Shown: in pieces, positions 35,582 to 45,294 of the stretch | How the letters are laid out: each line of letters begins with the position of its first letter | How positions within the stretch are numbered: position 1 is the stretch's first letter | Source of the DNA: Asterella californica | Lineage: Eukaryota; Streptophyta; Marchantiopsida; Marchantiales; Aytoniaceae | Direction: 5' to 3' | DNA length: 64,000 bases | NCBI GenBank assembly: GCA_036924285.1 | Contig: JAYKYS010000011.1 | Span: forward strand, 4,588,001 to 4,652,000 | Program-made: the position numbers and the translations under genes | The notes under the pieces: generated by a model | The model's input: the letters and a program-made list of their open reading frames with translations, nothing else | Told to the model about the DNA's origin: nothing | Database searches by the model: none

Positions 35582-36676
35582 CTATATTCTCCTCCCGAGT
35601 AGGTGTTGTCTCCTGCCTTGTCTCTGGTCTAGCCCTTCACTCCTTGTAGCAGGTCGTTTGGCTGTAGAAGCCTCACCTGCATCCTCCCTCCTGCGTTTTT
35701 CTTCTAGTACAGCTTCATGCTGACTTCTTGCAACATAAGCATGCACTGACATAGTATCCACAGGATCATTCCATCCTGTAGCTTCTCGAATTGAGTTGCC
35801 AACCCTTCGTAGCACATCCTTGTCTAGCTCTGTTCTAGCTACGAACCGCACTACATCAGACCACAACCCAGTAGTCCCTTTTTCTCTCTCCATCTCCACT
35901 TTCACTCCACATGTAGTAGCATTCACAAGAGAAACAACATGTGATGTTGATATTTCATTCACAAGTCTCTTCATACCACCCTTGCCAAAGTTGGTTCCCA
36001 ACATCATCCCAGTCTCTCTCATATGGATCTTACCATCTTTGAAGAAGATCATATCCTTCCTCAATGCATCTGAAAACTCCCCACAATCTCTTCTTACATG
36101 ATCTAGGCTATCACACCATATACAGCGATGAACAAAGCCTTCTCTCATCTGAGGTCTCTGCATAGCAGGCTGTACATTCTGCTCCTTCTCTTCTAACCTA
36201 GTGAGCTTAAGCTTAAGCTCCTTCATACCCTTAATCAACTCATCAAGCGGTGAGTCTTCCTCTCTAGCAATTACCAAAGCAGACTTAGTAGGCAACTGCT
36301 TGACAGGAATTATCAGAGGTGCTGCTTCACTTACCACCACCTTGTCCCTTCTTCTCTGTCTCTTGGTCAGCAAAGAAACAACCTCTTCAACCTCCTTCCA
36401 ATCAGTCTTCAATCCTCTCTCCTCACCCTTGTCTTCCAGCAACAGCTCAAGCTTCTCCTGAATAGTCACGTCCGCTGCTTGTAGAAAAAGCTCGGTCTTC
36501 TCCACCTCTAGTGTAAGCTTCTCTGTCCTAGAAAGCTGAGCATACTGACGATCAAACTCCCTTAACAACTCATTTACAGACAAACCTTTGTTAGGCTTAA
36601 CCACCCACTCCAAGAACGTTCTCTTGGTCACCCTCTCTGAATCTTCAGTGTAGTACTCCTCCTTCAAAGCTCGCAT
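35582..36676 (-). pseudogene. Element B gag, main part, copy 2
   Basis: Same 364-residue product as 27340-28434 with the same zinc knuckle and the same frameshifts on both sides. Confidence 0.8.
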
Positions 36677-37022
36677 AACAACTCTGTCCTTGCTGCTGCT
36701 TGAGCTCCTTCACACGCCCACGAATCTCAGGGACAACAGCAAGTTCAAAGTTCTCCACCATCTCCTTCTCAAGTACCTTGTTCACCTCCATCTCCTTAGA
36801 TAAGTACCGCACGTACTTGGAAATATCTGTCCCCTTGAACTGATCCATCTGATGCACCACAGATTGCAACGCCTTGGTTGCTAATACCTCCTTCCTCTCT
36901 GTGCTCTGCTGCTGCTGCATAAACATGGAAAAAGCTTAGAACATCTTCATCGTAGCAGCATCCAACTGAACAAGTTGCTGAGCAGCAGCAGCACCTCCAC
37001 TTGATGATCCTTGGTTGGCCAT
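36645..37022 (-). pseudogene. Element B gag N-terminus, copy 2
   Basis: ATG at 37022 and the same early TAA (36938-36936) as in copy 1. Confidence 0.7.
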
Positions 37023-37098
37023 GATATCTGATCCTGTAACACTCTCAAGAAAACTCCCACCCTAGGTGTTTCACGTCGAGTTCACCAAAAAGAGACTA

Positions 37099-38471
37099 TG
37101 TCGGAGTGTGATCCGTCTACTTAGGAAAGCGCTGGGCTTCTGGCTGTGGTTGTTTACTCAAGAGGTTGGCTTTCAGGTCACAACAGGAGCTACAAACACT
37201 CACACAGGAGTGTAGGATCCTCTGATATGCTCAAAAAGCGAAATTTAGGTCTCAATGGTAGTAATAGACTTAGGCGGTGAACTTTGACACTCAAAGAGAG
37301 GAAAACTATGAAGGTTTAGACCTCTAAACTTCCCCTACATGCAAATGAGGTACTACTGAACTCACAGACGAAGTTTCAACCTGAGATCAAATTCTGACAC
37401 GGAGATATGAACAGAAAAGTTCTGAATAAGAGAATTATGGCAATTTCTGGTACCTAGACAACTATTCAGACATAGAACAGAGAATTGGCTCGATGAATTT
37501 CAAATCTTCTTACAGTATTTGAAGTCTACAGGATGCTGAACATCCCTGTGAAGTTGGGACTTCTGAATGTTTGTAGAACTCCAGATCTCCTTCTCTAAAG
37601 TCGCTGCTCTAGATTAAGAGCTTTTCAAACCCCCTCTGCTTCAGCGGCCGCCCTGAATTACTCAATTACTCAAATGATTCAAAACTTTTTGGAAAGTCGT
37701 AGCCCTCCTGACAGTGAACGCAACCACGAAGTTTTGAAGTGATTTCTTCAATTCTGCTGCAATTGGCACCGAAAACCCCAAAATCAACAAAAGTGATGCA
37801 GTTTTGGCACAATCCGAACTTCAATTGGGCATAACTCCTTGTTTATTGATCCAAATCGAGCAAACATTTCACTGACAGTGCTTGGCACGACGAGCTCTCT
37901 CTTCCTGTGCTCTCAGATTTCGAAGATACCTCACCAATTGCTCGAACTCTCCTCTAGAGCTCTGTTTCTAAACTTAGAGTTTTACAAAAGACAAAAATGG
38001 ACCAATGGGAGTTCATAGCTCCACTTGACTGTCCTTTTGTGCCTTAAACTACCTGGTAACTTATCTACACTCATAGGCTACCACGTCAAGCCCCCTAGAG
38101 TGCCAGCGTAAAACTTAAACTACCTAAAATGACATATAGCCCTGAAAAATAACTTCAATTAGCTAGAAAGCGTGCATGGGCGACAAGTAAGTACAACCCA
38201 TGAGCTCAAACCCCTATCAGCATGGAAACCCTAAGTTATGTACATTGAACGTCATAGACAAGTAAGAAGTCACTTGCACAAGCGCACAAATGCTTGAACA
38301 AGATACCTAACATACTATCAGCCTACTAGGACTCAAAATAGTGTTAACACCGTATGCAAAGGTGTCAAACATATACATAAAGGACTAGAAGTAATATGAG
38401 CTAACTTCTAGAACTACCAAACCTAAGCGTCGGAGTAGAAGTCAAGCATGTAGCTGCCAAATGGCGCGACA
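37099..38471 (-). repeat. Family-B LTR copy 3 (outer 5' LTR)
   Basis: Full 1,373-bp LTR forming the right edge of the array. It ends GCGACA, after which D gag resumes directly with ACGGGCGCAG. It holds the promoter that would drive internal copy 2 leftward. Confidence 0.88.
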
Positions 38472-39441
38472 ACGGGCGCAGTTTCGGGAGGCGTAGCACT
38501 TGTGAGTTCGGGTGCCAGTAGTAGTGATACATCCACGGGTGGCGAAGTATCTACTACCAGCGGTACATTCACTAGTAGTGGAGAAGGTGGTAATGCGAGC
38601 GAGATACCACCAGGGTTTAATCTTGTGGTTCCGTTCTTTTAGTGTTTGAGGAAGAACTATCAGGATGTGCGGACCGACAAGTTGAGGAGTCTGCAGGAAG
38701 ACTGGAGAGAGCCTACGCGAGACGTTTACTTGCATGAGGTAGTTGATTATCGTTATCCAAGGCATGACTGAAGCATAGGCAGTCTAGTTCTAGTATGAAA
38801 TATTAGACCGGGAGCTGCGTAGGAGAGTCAGCGATACCACTCTCCTTAGAGACACTACTCCGACGTTGGCGGTTGTCTTTGGTTTGGCTGACCGGATTGA
38901 GCTCAACATAGTGGAGGAGAGGGTGGTGGTTGCTAGGTTCAGCAAGGAAACACCATATGGAGCAACCAACTCTTCTCGAGGATCACAAGCTGCGTAACAA
39001 CATGGTGGTGGTGGCAAAGATCGTGCTGAACAGTCATGATCACAAAGAGGTGTTGAAGGACATGGTCGGTAGAAGCCCATGCCGTCCTTCTCTAGTCAGC
39101 AGCAAACGGGTCCTTGCTGGACATGTGATGATCCTCATCAACAAAAGGAATGTCCACAAAGGAGAGGTGGTTATGAGACGTCTTGGACGTCTCAAGTGAT
39201 GTCTATGCAATCTGAGCATAACGGGCAACCAGGTCACAATAGTGACCATTGTTTTGACTTCCACCCCGAGCTATATCAAGGAAAGACTGATCGTGGACGA
39301 GGCAGAGGAGCTCAGAGAGGTCATGGTGGTCGAGCTGGAGATAGGGGCCCAGCACCTGAGAGAGGACGAGTCTATCCATCGTTTGCTTCGACGTCATATG
39401 CGAGTATGGCTGCTAGGATTGAGCAGTTAGAGCAAGGATAA
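38472..39441 (+). pseudogene. Element D gag, C-terminal part with zinc knuckle
   Basis: Follows in frame from the D fragment left of the B array. A Ser/Thr/Gly-rich stretch leads to a TAG near 38641, then further coding-like sequence with changes of frame. The frame 39079-39441 carries a zinc knuckle, CWTCDDPHQQKEC, spaced C-x2-C-x3-H-x4-C, one residue shorter than the usual x4 before His. It is followed by a Gly/Arg-rich tail, as in nucleic-acid-binding gag ends. Confidence 0.7.
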
Positions 39442-39990
39442 CTAGTATGGCTAGGGCTCAGCAGAGCTCTCGTTCAAGAACAGAGGCTTCCACGTCTTAT
39501 CGAAGAGAAGGAGATGACTCTGACTTCATGGCTGGGGTGGTGCAGATTGAGACACATGTGATGGTGACTCGAGATGCAGTACGTGTCTCTGAGCCACGAG
39601 GTGCGTCGATGGAGTTGGATCCACAACAAGGGGAGGCTGGTAGACAAGCAAGGCTTCCTCATTCATTCACGTCATCGGAGACGTTGAGGACCACGTCTAT
39701 AGTTCCTAAACGGCCTATCGATGATGCAGTGGAGTTAGAAACATCGACATCCAGATGAGAGTGATGCGAGACAAACCTCGACGTCTGTGGATGTGCGTCA
39801 AATCCGATGTTGGAGACGGCTACAGCGGTTTTGCAAGCCCCACTATTTTCAGCCACTGATATGAAGACATTGAGAGTAAGACGGTAGATGTGTCCATGTA
39901 GTCAAAGATCAGGACAGCTACCAGTGGTATTTGGCAAGCGGCGACTGCTAGATTAGATTACCAGCTAGGCCGGCGATTGACCGTGCTGGT
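39442..39990 (+). pseudogene. Element D gag-protease linker
   Basis: The frame 39447-39758 is polar and low in recognisable structure (Ser, Arg and Glu rich). It links the gag zinc-knuckle region to the protease and is read as degraded linker; nothing else is recognised. Confidence 0.4.
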
Positions 39991-40523
39991 TTGGCACTAG
40001 GTGTGGTGCTGTTCGACAACAGAAGTGGTATCTTCTGCTTGGTGGCATCTTCAGGGAAGGTGTATCGACCGCAGAAAGTCTTGTTGGATTTTGGAGCCCA
40101 ATCGTTGATGTCGAGGAAGGCGGCGTGCATTAGTTTAGATTTGAGAAAGTCTGAGGTGGAGAAATGTCCATTCCAGCTACAGACATCTCTAGAGGATCAG
40201 GAGGTATATCTCTACACATGACACGCGAGATGCTGACGATGAGAGTTGGACCAGATCGTCCCACGGATGGCTTTATGATGAAAGTCAAGGTCATCGTTAC
40301 GACCGCGAAGTCGTATGATGTGTTGGTTGGAGATGATGTGTTATACCTTATGAGGTTCGTGATCGACTATTGGACAAAGATAACATCTTACAGACCAAGT
40401 TGGCAGTCCGATGAAGGACGAGTGAGCCGCTTATCAGTGCGGTTCAGTGCTAGAGTTGAGACAACGGAGCCTACACCAAGGACAATGACATCCGTTGCAA
40501 GGTTCAGTTCGGTCATCACTTGA
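39991..40523 (+). pseudogene. Element D aspartic protease
   Basis: The frame 39991-40221 has the protease active-site region as LLDFGAQSLMSRK, Phe standing where Ser or Thr is usual after the Asp. A shifted frame, 40164-40523, carries the C-terminal flap and dimer region with YDVLVGDDVLYLMRF and a DYWT block. A frameshift is needed near 40200. The protease would have cut the polyprotein. Confidence 0.7.
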
Positions 40524-40752
40524 CGAGTTGTTAGAAGGTAATGTCCATGCGGAGAATACTTCGGTCTTTGAGGAGGTGGGAGACATGCATAACATGACTA
40601 CGGTAGTACCATCTGCCTTAGATGTCCCACTTTGGAGTTGGAGTGGAGAGTTGCAGCAGTATGCTGATCGGTTGGTACAACAGGTTTGGAGTGAAACTTT
40701 TGTACCGCCAGAAGAGGAACAAAGAGTTGTTCCTGCTACTGGTCATGTGATC

Positions 40753-41842
40753 TTATCACCGTTGGATACGACTTCCATTGTGTGGCAATATCCAGAGGAG
40801 AGTGTATGTGTGCTGGAGCTGCTTGGAGATATCAGCACAGGTTTGGCTGCGGTATTGCATACATGCATACAAGTACAGCGATACTTGTATGTGGAGAGGG
40901 ATAAGGTTGCAGGACTTATCTCAATGCGTCATGTGACACTTTTGGTGTAGAAATATCCTGAGTTGTTGTCCATATCAGTCGTTAGAGGATACAAGCAAGC
41001 ATTACCGTAAGATATTTTGCTGCTGGGGACGCATGATCTTACGTTTCTTGACATCATTCACTTGGTGATAGCCGGGTGGTCATGTCAAGAGCACACGCGT
41101 GCTGGGAGAGATCATGGTTTATATGACCCACGATCTATGATGTTTTGGGAGATGTACGGATCTTACGACATCTCTAGATGCATCAGGTGGATTCTCTAGC
41201 GTACATCTTGGAGAAGGTTGTTTTGTTGGGTGATGCTCGTACACAGATGATGACGAGTGTGCACCAGGTGCGGTCTTGGGTTGGACCGGCAGTGCTGTTG
41301 TGATGGACGAACTTGTTACCGAGGGAGGTGCTCAAGCGCGCACACGATGCAGTGAGACGACCAGCGCACCTCACGGTTGATGGCATCTTGGATGCAGGAC
41401 GACGATCTCAAGTAGTGAGAGTCGTCGATAGATCACTCATGGTAGTGATGAACCTATTGGGACGGTCCATGGCAACGTTGCCCACTTTGGTGAGCTTTCC
41501 AGCGTCACATGCTTACAGAGATGGAGGACCTCGGCTGTGTGAGATGCTCGGTAAAAACAGTTGGTGGAGCTCAATGCAAAGGAGAGAGAGCGAGAGATGG
41601 ATTTCGCTATGGATATGACGGGGGTAGCTTCGACGTCAGAGATTTCACGTCGTCAGGTGTTGGGTCAAGCAATGGACTTGAATGACTTGACGTGGATTGT
41701 TAGCCTTGGATTGGTTGAGCAGCGTCGAATGCGATCAACGGGTGTTACTGCTCGGACACTTCTGAGCTCTTTGTCTACTAGGTCGGAGGAGGCAAAGGTT
41801 GGGGGTGAGGCGTGTGAAGTTCATCATCCTTGGACATCATGA
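40753..41842 (+). pseudogene. C5-cytosine DNA methyltransferase domain of element D
   Basis: Dnmt3/DRM-type methyltransferase motifs occur in order. Motif I (S-adenosylmethionine binding) is near 40809-40845 (VLELLGDISTGLAA, degraded from a G-x-G type). A YVE acidic block follows. Motif IV with the catalytic Cys is GWSCQ (Cys codon 41083-41085, Ser where Pro is usual), followed by GLYDPRSMMFWEM, close to Dnmt3 GLY...FFE. Motif VI is EKV (from 41211) where ENV is usual. WTNL is near 41304. A Dnmt3-like PTL block lies near 41490, and motif X as RRQVLGQAMDLN lies near 41650. The Arg-rich segment normally before WTNL appears deleted. Nonsense codons are at 40948-40950, 41008-41010 and 41196-41198, with frame changes near 41200 and 41550. 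The domain lies between protease and RT, and its last segment is in frame with RT, so it was part of the polyprotein. It would have methylated cytosine in DNA; this copy is inactive. Confidence 0.85.
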
Positions 41843-41899
41843 GATGTTATAAGAGAGAGTGTAGAGCTTGTAGCTAGGACTGTAGAAGTTTTTCGCACA

Positions 41900-43028
41900 G
41901 TGGTGGTAGAGGTTGTTGGTGGTGAGCAGAAAGAAACTGCTCCAGAGATTGAAGGATATCAGTCAACGACTTTGTCTTCTACCTCTAGCAAGGTGACAAA
42001 GGATACTTGGGAGCTGGAGATTGGACCTAAGCTTATAGAAGAGGAGAGACGAAGACTTCAGAGATTTTTGAAGAGCTACAAGAATTGTTTTGCCTTTAGT
42101 ATCAAGGATTTGGGCACCTTGAAGGGACCTGGTATACGGATCGACTTGGCTAATAACACGTTAATCTTTCGATATCTTTATAAGTACAGTTACATGGAGA
42201 GAGTCTTGATCCAGAATAAGACTCAAGATTTGTTGGAGGTTGGGTTGGTGGAGATGTCGCATGGCGAGTATGCATCTTCCACAGTTATGTCAGCAAAGAA
42301 GGATATGTATGAAAACTACACGAACAGACGGATATGTGGAGACTACTGTCTTATCAATCGGCAAACAAAGTCCGATAAGTATGCCATGCTGACACCTGAG
42401 GAGATCTTTGATGCAGTGAGGCATGTGAAGATCTTCAGTACTTTGGATCTTCGAGCAAGTTATCATCAGTTGCCAGTGAGAGAAGAAGATAAGTCTAAGA
42501 CAACATTCTGAAGAATTGATTCTCACGACAAGGATTGTTTGTATCAGTGGCGGTTCTTATCATTTTGGGTTGAAGAACGCCTCTGCTGAGTTCCAAAGGG
42601 TGATGGATAAGATCCTAGCAGGATTGGATTTTTTCAGATGTTATATTAATGACATCTTAGTCTATAGTGCTACAGTGGAGGAGCACGAGAGACACATACG
42701 AGATGTGTTCGAGCGGTTGAGAGCTCATGGGTTGAAATTACACCATGGGAAGTGTAAGTTCTTCCAAGAGTTGGTAGAGTATCTGAGCCACACCATCTAC
42801 CTAGGTGGGTTGGGTGTTCAACAGAAGAAGGTTGAGGCTATTGCACGTATTCCACACCCCACAGATGTGAGTCGAGTTCGGGCATTTGTTAGTTTGACGA
42901 ACTTCTATCGTCGATACGTGAAAAAGTTTAGTGCAATTGAGAAGTCATTGACCAAGCTGATGAAGGTGGACCAAGAGTGGCAGTGGAGAGATGAGCAAGA
43001 GCGAGCTTTTTGTAGAGCTCAAGGATAA
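41900..43028 (+). pseudogene. Element D reverse transcriptase
   Basis: Two frames, 41900-42511 and 42516-43028, joined by a frameshift near 42512. The first has the RT N-terminus and ICGDYCLINRQT and STLDLRASYHQL blocks. The second has FGLKNASAEFQ and the active site YIND. Its first catalytic Asp is Asn (codon 42648-42650), which would abolish polymerisation. The connection region follows (VRAFVSLTNFYRRY). Confidence 0.9.
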
Positions 43029-43659
43029 GTTGACATCTATTCCCATCTTGAGGAGATCCGTTAGGGGGCGTCCTTTCCAACTGCATAGTGATTGGAGTAT
43101 GTTGGGATTTGGAGCAGTGCTGACTCAGCATGATGATGAGAAAAAGAAGTTTGTGGCGGCGTATGTCATTCGCTCCAACAATTCAGCGGAGACGAGATAC
43201 ATTTCGTACGAGGAGGAGCGTTTAGCTGTAGTGTGGGCTGTTACACACTTCCGATGTTACATGTTTGAGAACTCCTTTACTCTCATCACTGATCACAAAC
43301 CGCTCAAGTGGTTGAAAGAGTCCGACAAGCTAACAGAGAAGCTTGCACGATGGACTCTGATTTTACAGGTGTATGACTTCCACATAGTGCATAGACCTGG
43401 AGTTGCAAACCTAGATGCCGATGGGTTGAGTCGTAACACATGCACAAGTCAGCAGGATCATACTAAGGCTCGATGGCATGACGAGGTTGATGAGATAGGG
43501 CTAGGATGGCATACATCTGTCTTTCTTTGTGTGTTGGCTATGAACTCTAGTATGGAGGACCAAGTCGTATCTTTCTCTGATCAGAGAATAGATGAGGAGT
43601 CTGCAGATCCTGAGGTGGAGATGGTGTTCCAGACCAGCGATATATCCATGACGATGTGA
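43000..43659 (+). pseudogene. Element D RNase H
   Basis: Frame 42991-43659 after one more shift near 43000. It begins FQLHSDWSMLGFGAVL, where Asp is retained and Ala is Trp, and includes EERLAVVWAV, the TDHKPLKWL block and DADGLSR. This is the standard gypsy RNase H order directly after RT. Confidence 0.88.
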
Positions 43660-44612
43660 TCATAATGGAATATCTACGTATTGACATGGTGGTAAGCACA
43701 GTAAGTATCAAAGAGCGAGATCGTGTCCTTCAATGAGCGAAGAGATTTTGACGAGAAGGACGACATGTACTTTGAGTGTGAGATGATGAGAGAGTACGGA
43801 TAGTGTCACATCCATCCTAGAGGACACAGTTAGTACGACATGCCCATGAGGAGTTGAGATATTTTGGAGTGAAGTGTACACATAGCTTACTCCAAAGACA
43901 GTATTGGTGGCACGATATGCGCATCGATGCGCAACAGTTTGTCGCACGATGTGTGATTTGTGATCGAGTAAGAGCATCATTTAATGCTCTTACTCCATAG
44001 TTACATCCTTTATCGATTATGGGGTTGAGTTATCATTGGAGTTTGGATTTTATGGGATCCTTACCGTTGACCGTATGTCACCACCTGTATGTGTAGATGA
44101 TGGTGGAGCACTTCTCCAAGTATAATTGAGTTGGTGACATTATCAGACAAGGCGAGTGAAGGGACGGCGTGTGCGTTCTTAGTCGAGTGCTGAGTCATTT
44201 TGGAGCATCAGTTGAAGTGCTGATGCACCAATGTACAAATTTTCTTGATGAGTTTCAGACCTTGTGTGATCAGACGCGATTGATCATAAGACTACATCTC
44301 GAGATCATCTTGAGACGGATGGTTTGGTTCAGCATAGAGACACGTTGGATATACGACTATCCGAGGAGGAGGTTATCGGTCATCGATTTGCAGGTTTCAT
44401 CTTGGCAATTATATCTATCTGTAGCAAACTGCACCGACGTTGGATGTAACCGTAGAGCGTACTATTTTACGAGTGCGTGAGATGTTACCTTCTGGAGTAC
44501 TCATGTTAAAGGGCGGTGATGGTGTTGTTTGGAGGACCATGTGCATAATTGCGCACCATGTCATCTTTCCAAGATCGATGGTATCGTTGACCCAAGCTTA
44601 GTAGTTGTACGT
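43660..44612 (+). pseudogene. Element D integrase
   Basis: A zinc-binding domain lies near 43830-43960 (HAHEELRYFG, then CVICD), followed by a core start SLDFMGSLP near 44040. Several TAG and TGA codons and frame changes follow. The segment 44169-44480 continues the core. The second catalytic Asp position reads LMHQCTNF, so Asp appears replaced by His. The third acidic residue is in another frame near 44310 (ETDG). The domain ends with an HNCAPCHLSKID-like block before the PHD-like finger. Confidence 0.8.
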
Positions 44613-44763
44613 GCGGGCTTGAGGTGTATGTTGTGTGAGTCTACTGGTGGAACAGCCTGTATGTTGGTGTGTGATGGTTGTTCGAGAAGTTAGCACATGT
44701 TACATTTGACTTCATCTCTCAATGTCATTCCTGTAGGACGGTGGGCTTGTCCTCGATGTATAT
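44613..44763 (+). pseudogene. PHD-finger-like domain at the C-terminus of element D
   Basis: One frame gives CMLC, then an 11-residue gap, CDGC, a His four residues later, and a final CPRC after RWA. This matches the C4HC3 layout of a PHD zinc finger, including the W-x-C-P-x-C end. Two lesions are visible: a TAG (44689-44691) at the residue before the His, and His where the sixth zinc ligand (Cys) is expected. PHD fingers bind histone tails, commonly methylated H3K4. Here it may have guided integration, as chromodomains do in other elements; that role is inference. Confidence 0.75.
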
Positions 44764-44913
44764 AGCAAAGATAACCGATTACATCTTTGCGTGGTATGGA
44801 TTGCAGACAGACGACTAACGATGGGGCGATGTAGCACTCGATCTCCTAATCTTTGCACCCATGAAGGTGTATACCACGTAGTTGGGATATGAGGCTATCT
44901 GGAGTTAGAGGGA

Positions 44914-44938
44914 CCTAACCGTCGGTTAGGGGGGTGAT
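44914..44938 (+). other. Polypurine tract and preceding palindrome of element D
   Basis: A GGGGGGTGA purine run ends near 44937. It is preceded by CCTAACCGTCGGTTAGG, an 8-bp palindrome around a central T. The run would prime plus-strand synthesis next to an LTR starting TGTGATACAC at 44939. Confidence 0.5.
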
Positions 44939-45294
44939 TGTGATACACTTGTGTATGTGTATGACATCGTCCATGTGTTATGTGTATATGTGGCGTATCT
45001 CTGACAGCGATGTATGTTGTGTAGCGATGTGTACGCGCATGACAGTTGTCACGTCAATTTGACACTTCGGTTAGGTTGACCGAGTGTGAAGTGACGAATC
45101 CTGATAGGGTTGTTAGTGCCTTTTGGCTCGACTTTAGTGATTGTTTAGTGTCTGTTGGCATGATGGAGTGAGTACATATCGTATATCATTGTGGTACACT
45201 TGTGTATGTGTGTGACATCATCCATATGTTATGTATATGTGTGATGTATCTCTGACAGCGATGTATGTTATGTAGCGATGTGTATGCGAACGTT
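44939..45294 (+). repeat. Element D 3' end: partial LTR between two 105-bp repeats
   Basis: Block X (44939-45043) begins TGTGATACACTTG and recurs near 45188-45294. Between them, 45047-45187 matches the 5' LTR (10639-10930) with about 150 bp missing. Either X is the true U3 start, lost from the 5' LTR, or X is a separate tandem repeat with the LTR piece inside it. The exact 3' boundary of D is therefore unclear. Confidence 0.55.

Larger units (their letters stand above)
20615..38471 (-). mobile_element. Family-B Ty3/gypsy tandem array (8,242-bp unit duplicated)
   Basis: The order on the plus strand is LTR (20615-21987), D-gag piece (21988-22611), LTR tail (22612-22906), B internal (22907-28856), then the same four blocks again from 28857, then a third LTR (37099-38471). 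Every landmark recurs at an offset of 8,242. The copies look almost identical; I found one coding difference (23872 versus 32114). Bases next to the array, ACGA on the left and ACGG on the right, could be a degraded 4-bp target duplication. Single insertion followed by DNA-level rearrangement explains this better than repeated transposition. Confidence 0.85.
10639..45190 (+). mobile_element. Family-D Ty3/gypsy retrotransposon relic, split by nested insertions
   Basis: The parts in order on the plus strand are: 5' LTR (10639-10989), primer site, leader, gag (12475-12530, 20222-20614, then 38472 on), protease near 40.05-40.45 kb, a C5-methyltransferase domain (about 40.75-41.84 kb), RT and RNase H (41900-43660), integrase (43810-44600), PHD-like finger (44613-44763), polypurine tract and a partial 3' LTR (45047-45187). 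Element A is inserted at 12531 and element-B DNA at 20615. Without them D would be about 9 kb. The order protease, RT, RNase H, integrase is Ty3/gypsy. Stops and frameshifts occur throughout, so this copy is dead. Confidence 0.8.

Noticed and set aside
20615..38471. Reading the B array as three separate B insertions
   Set aside because: The internal copies share every lesion but one and the D-gag junctions are identical, which independent insertions would not give.
41900..43659. A pararetrovirus (caulimovirid) origin for element D
   Set aside because: LTRs, a tRNA-type primer site, integrase and the order protease-RT-RNase H-integrase are those of Ty3/gypsy, and no movement-protein-like region is seen.
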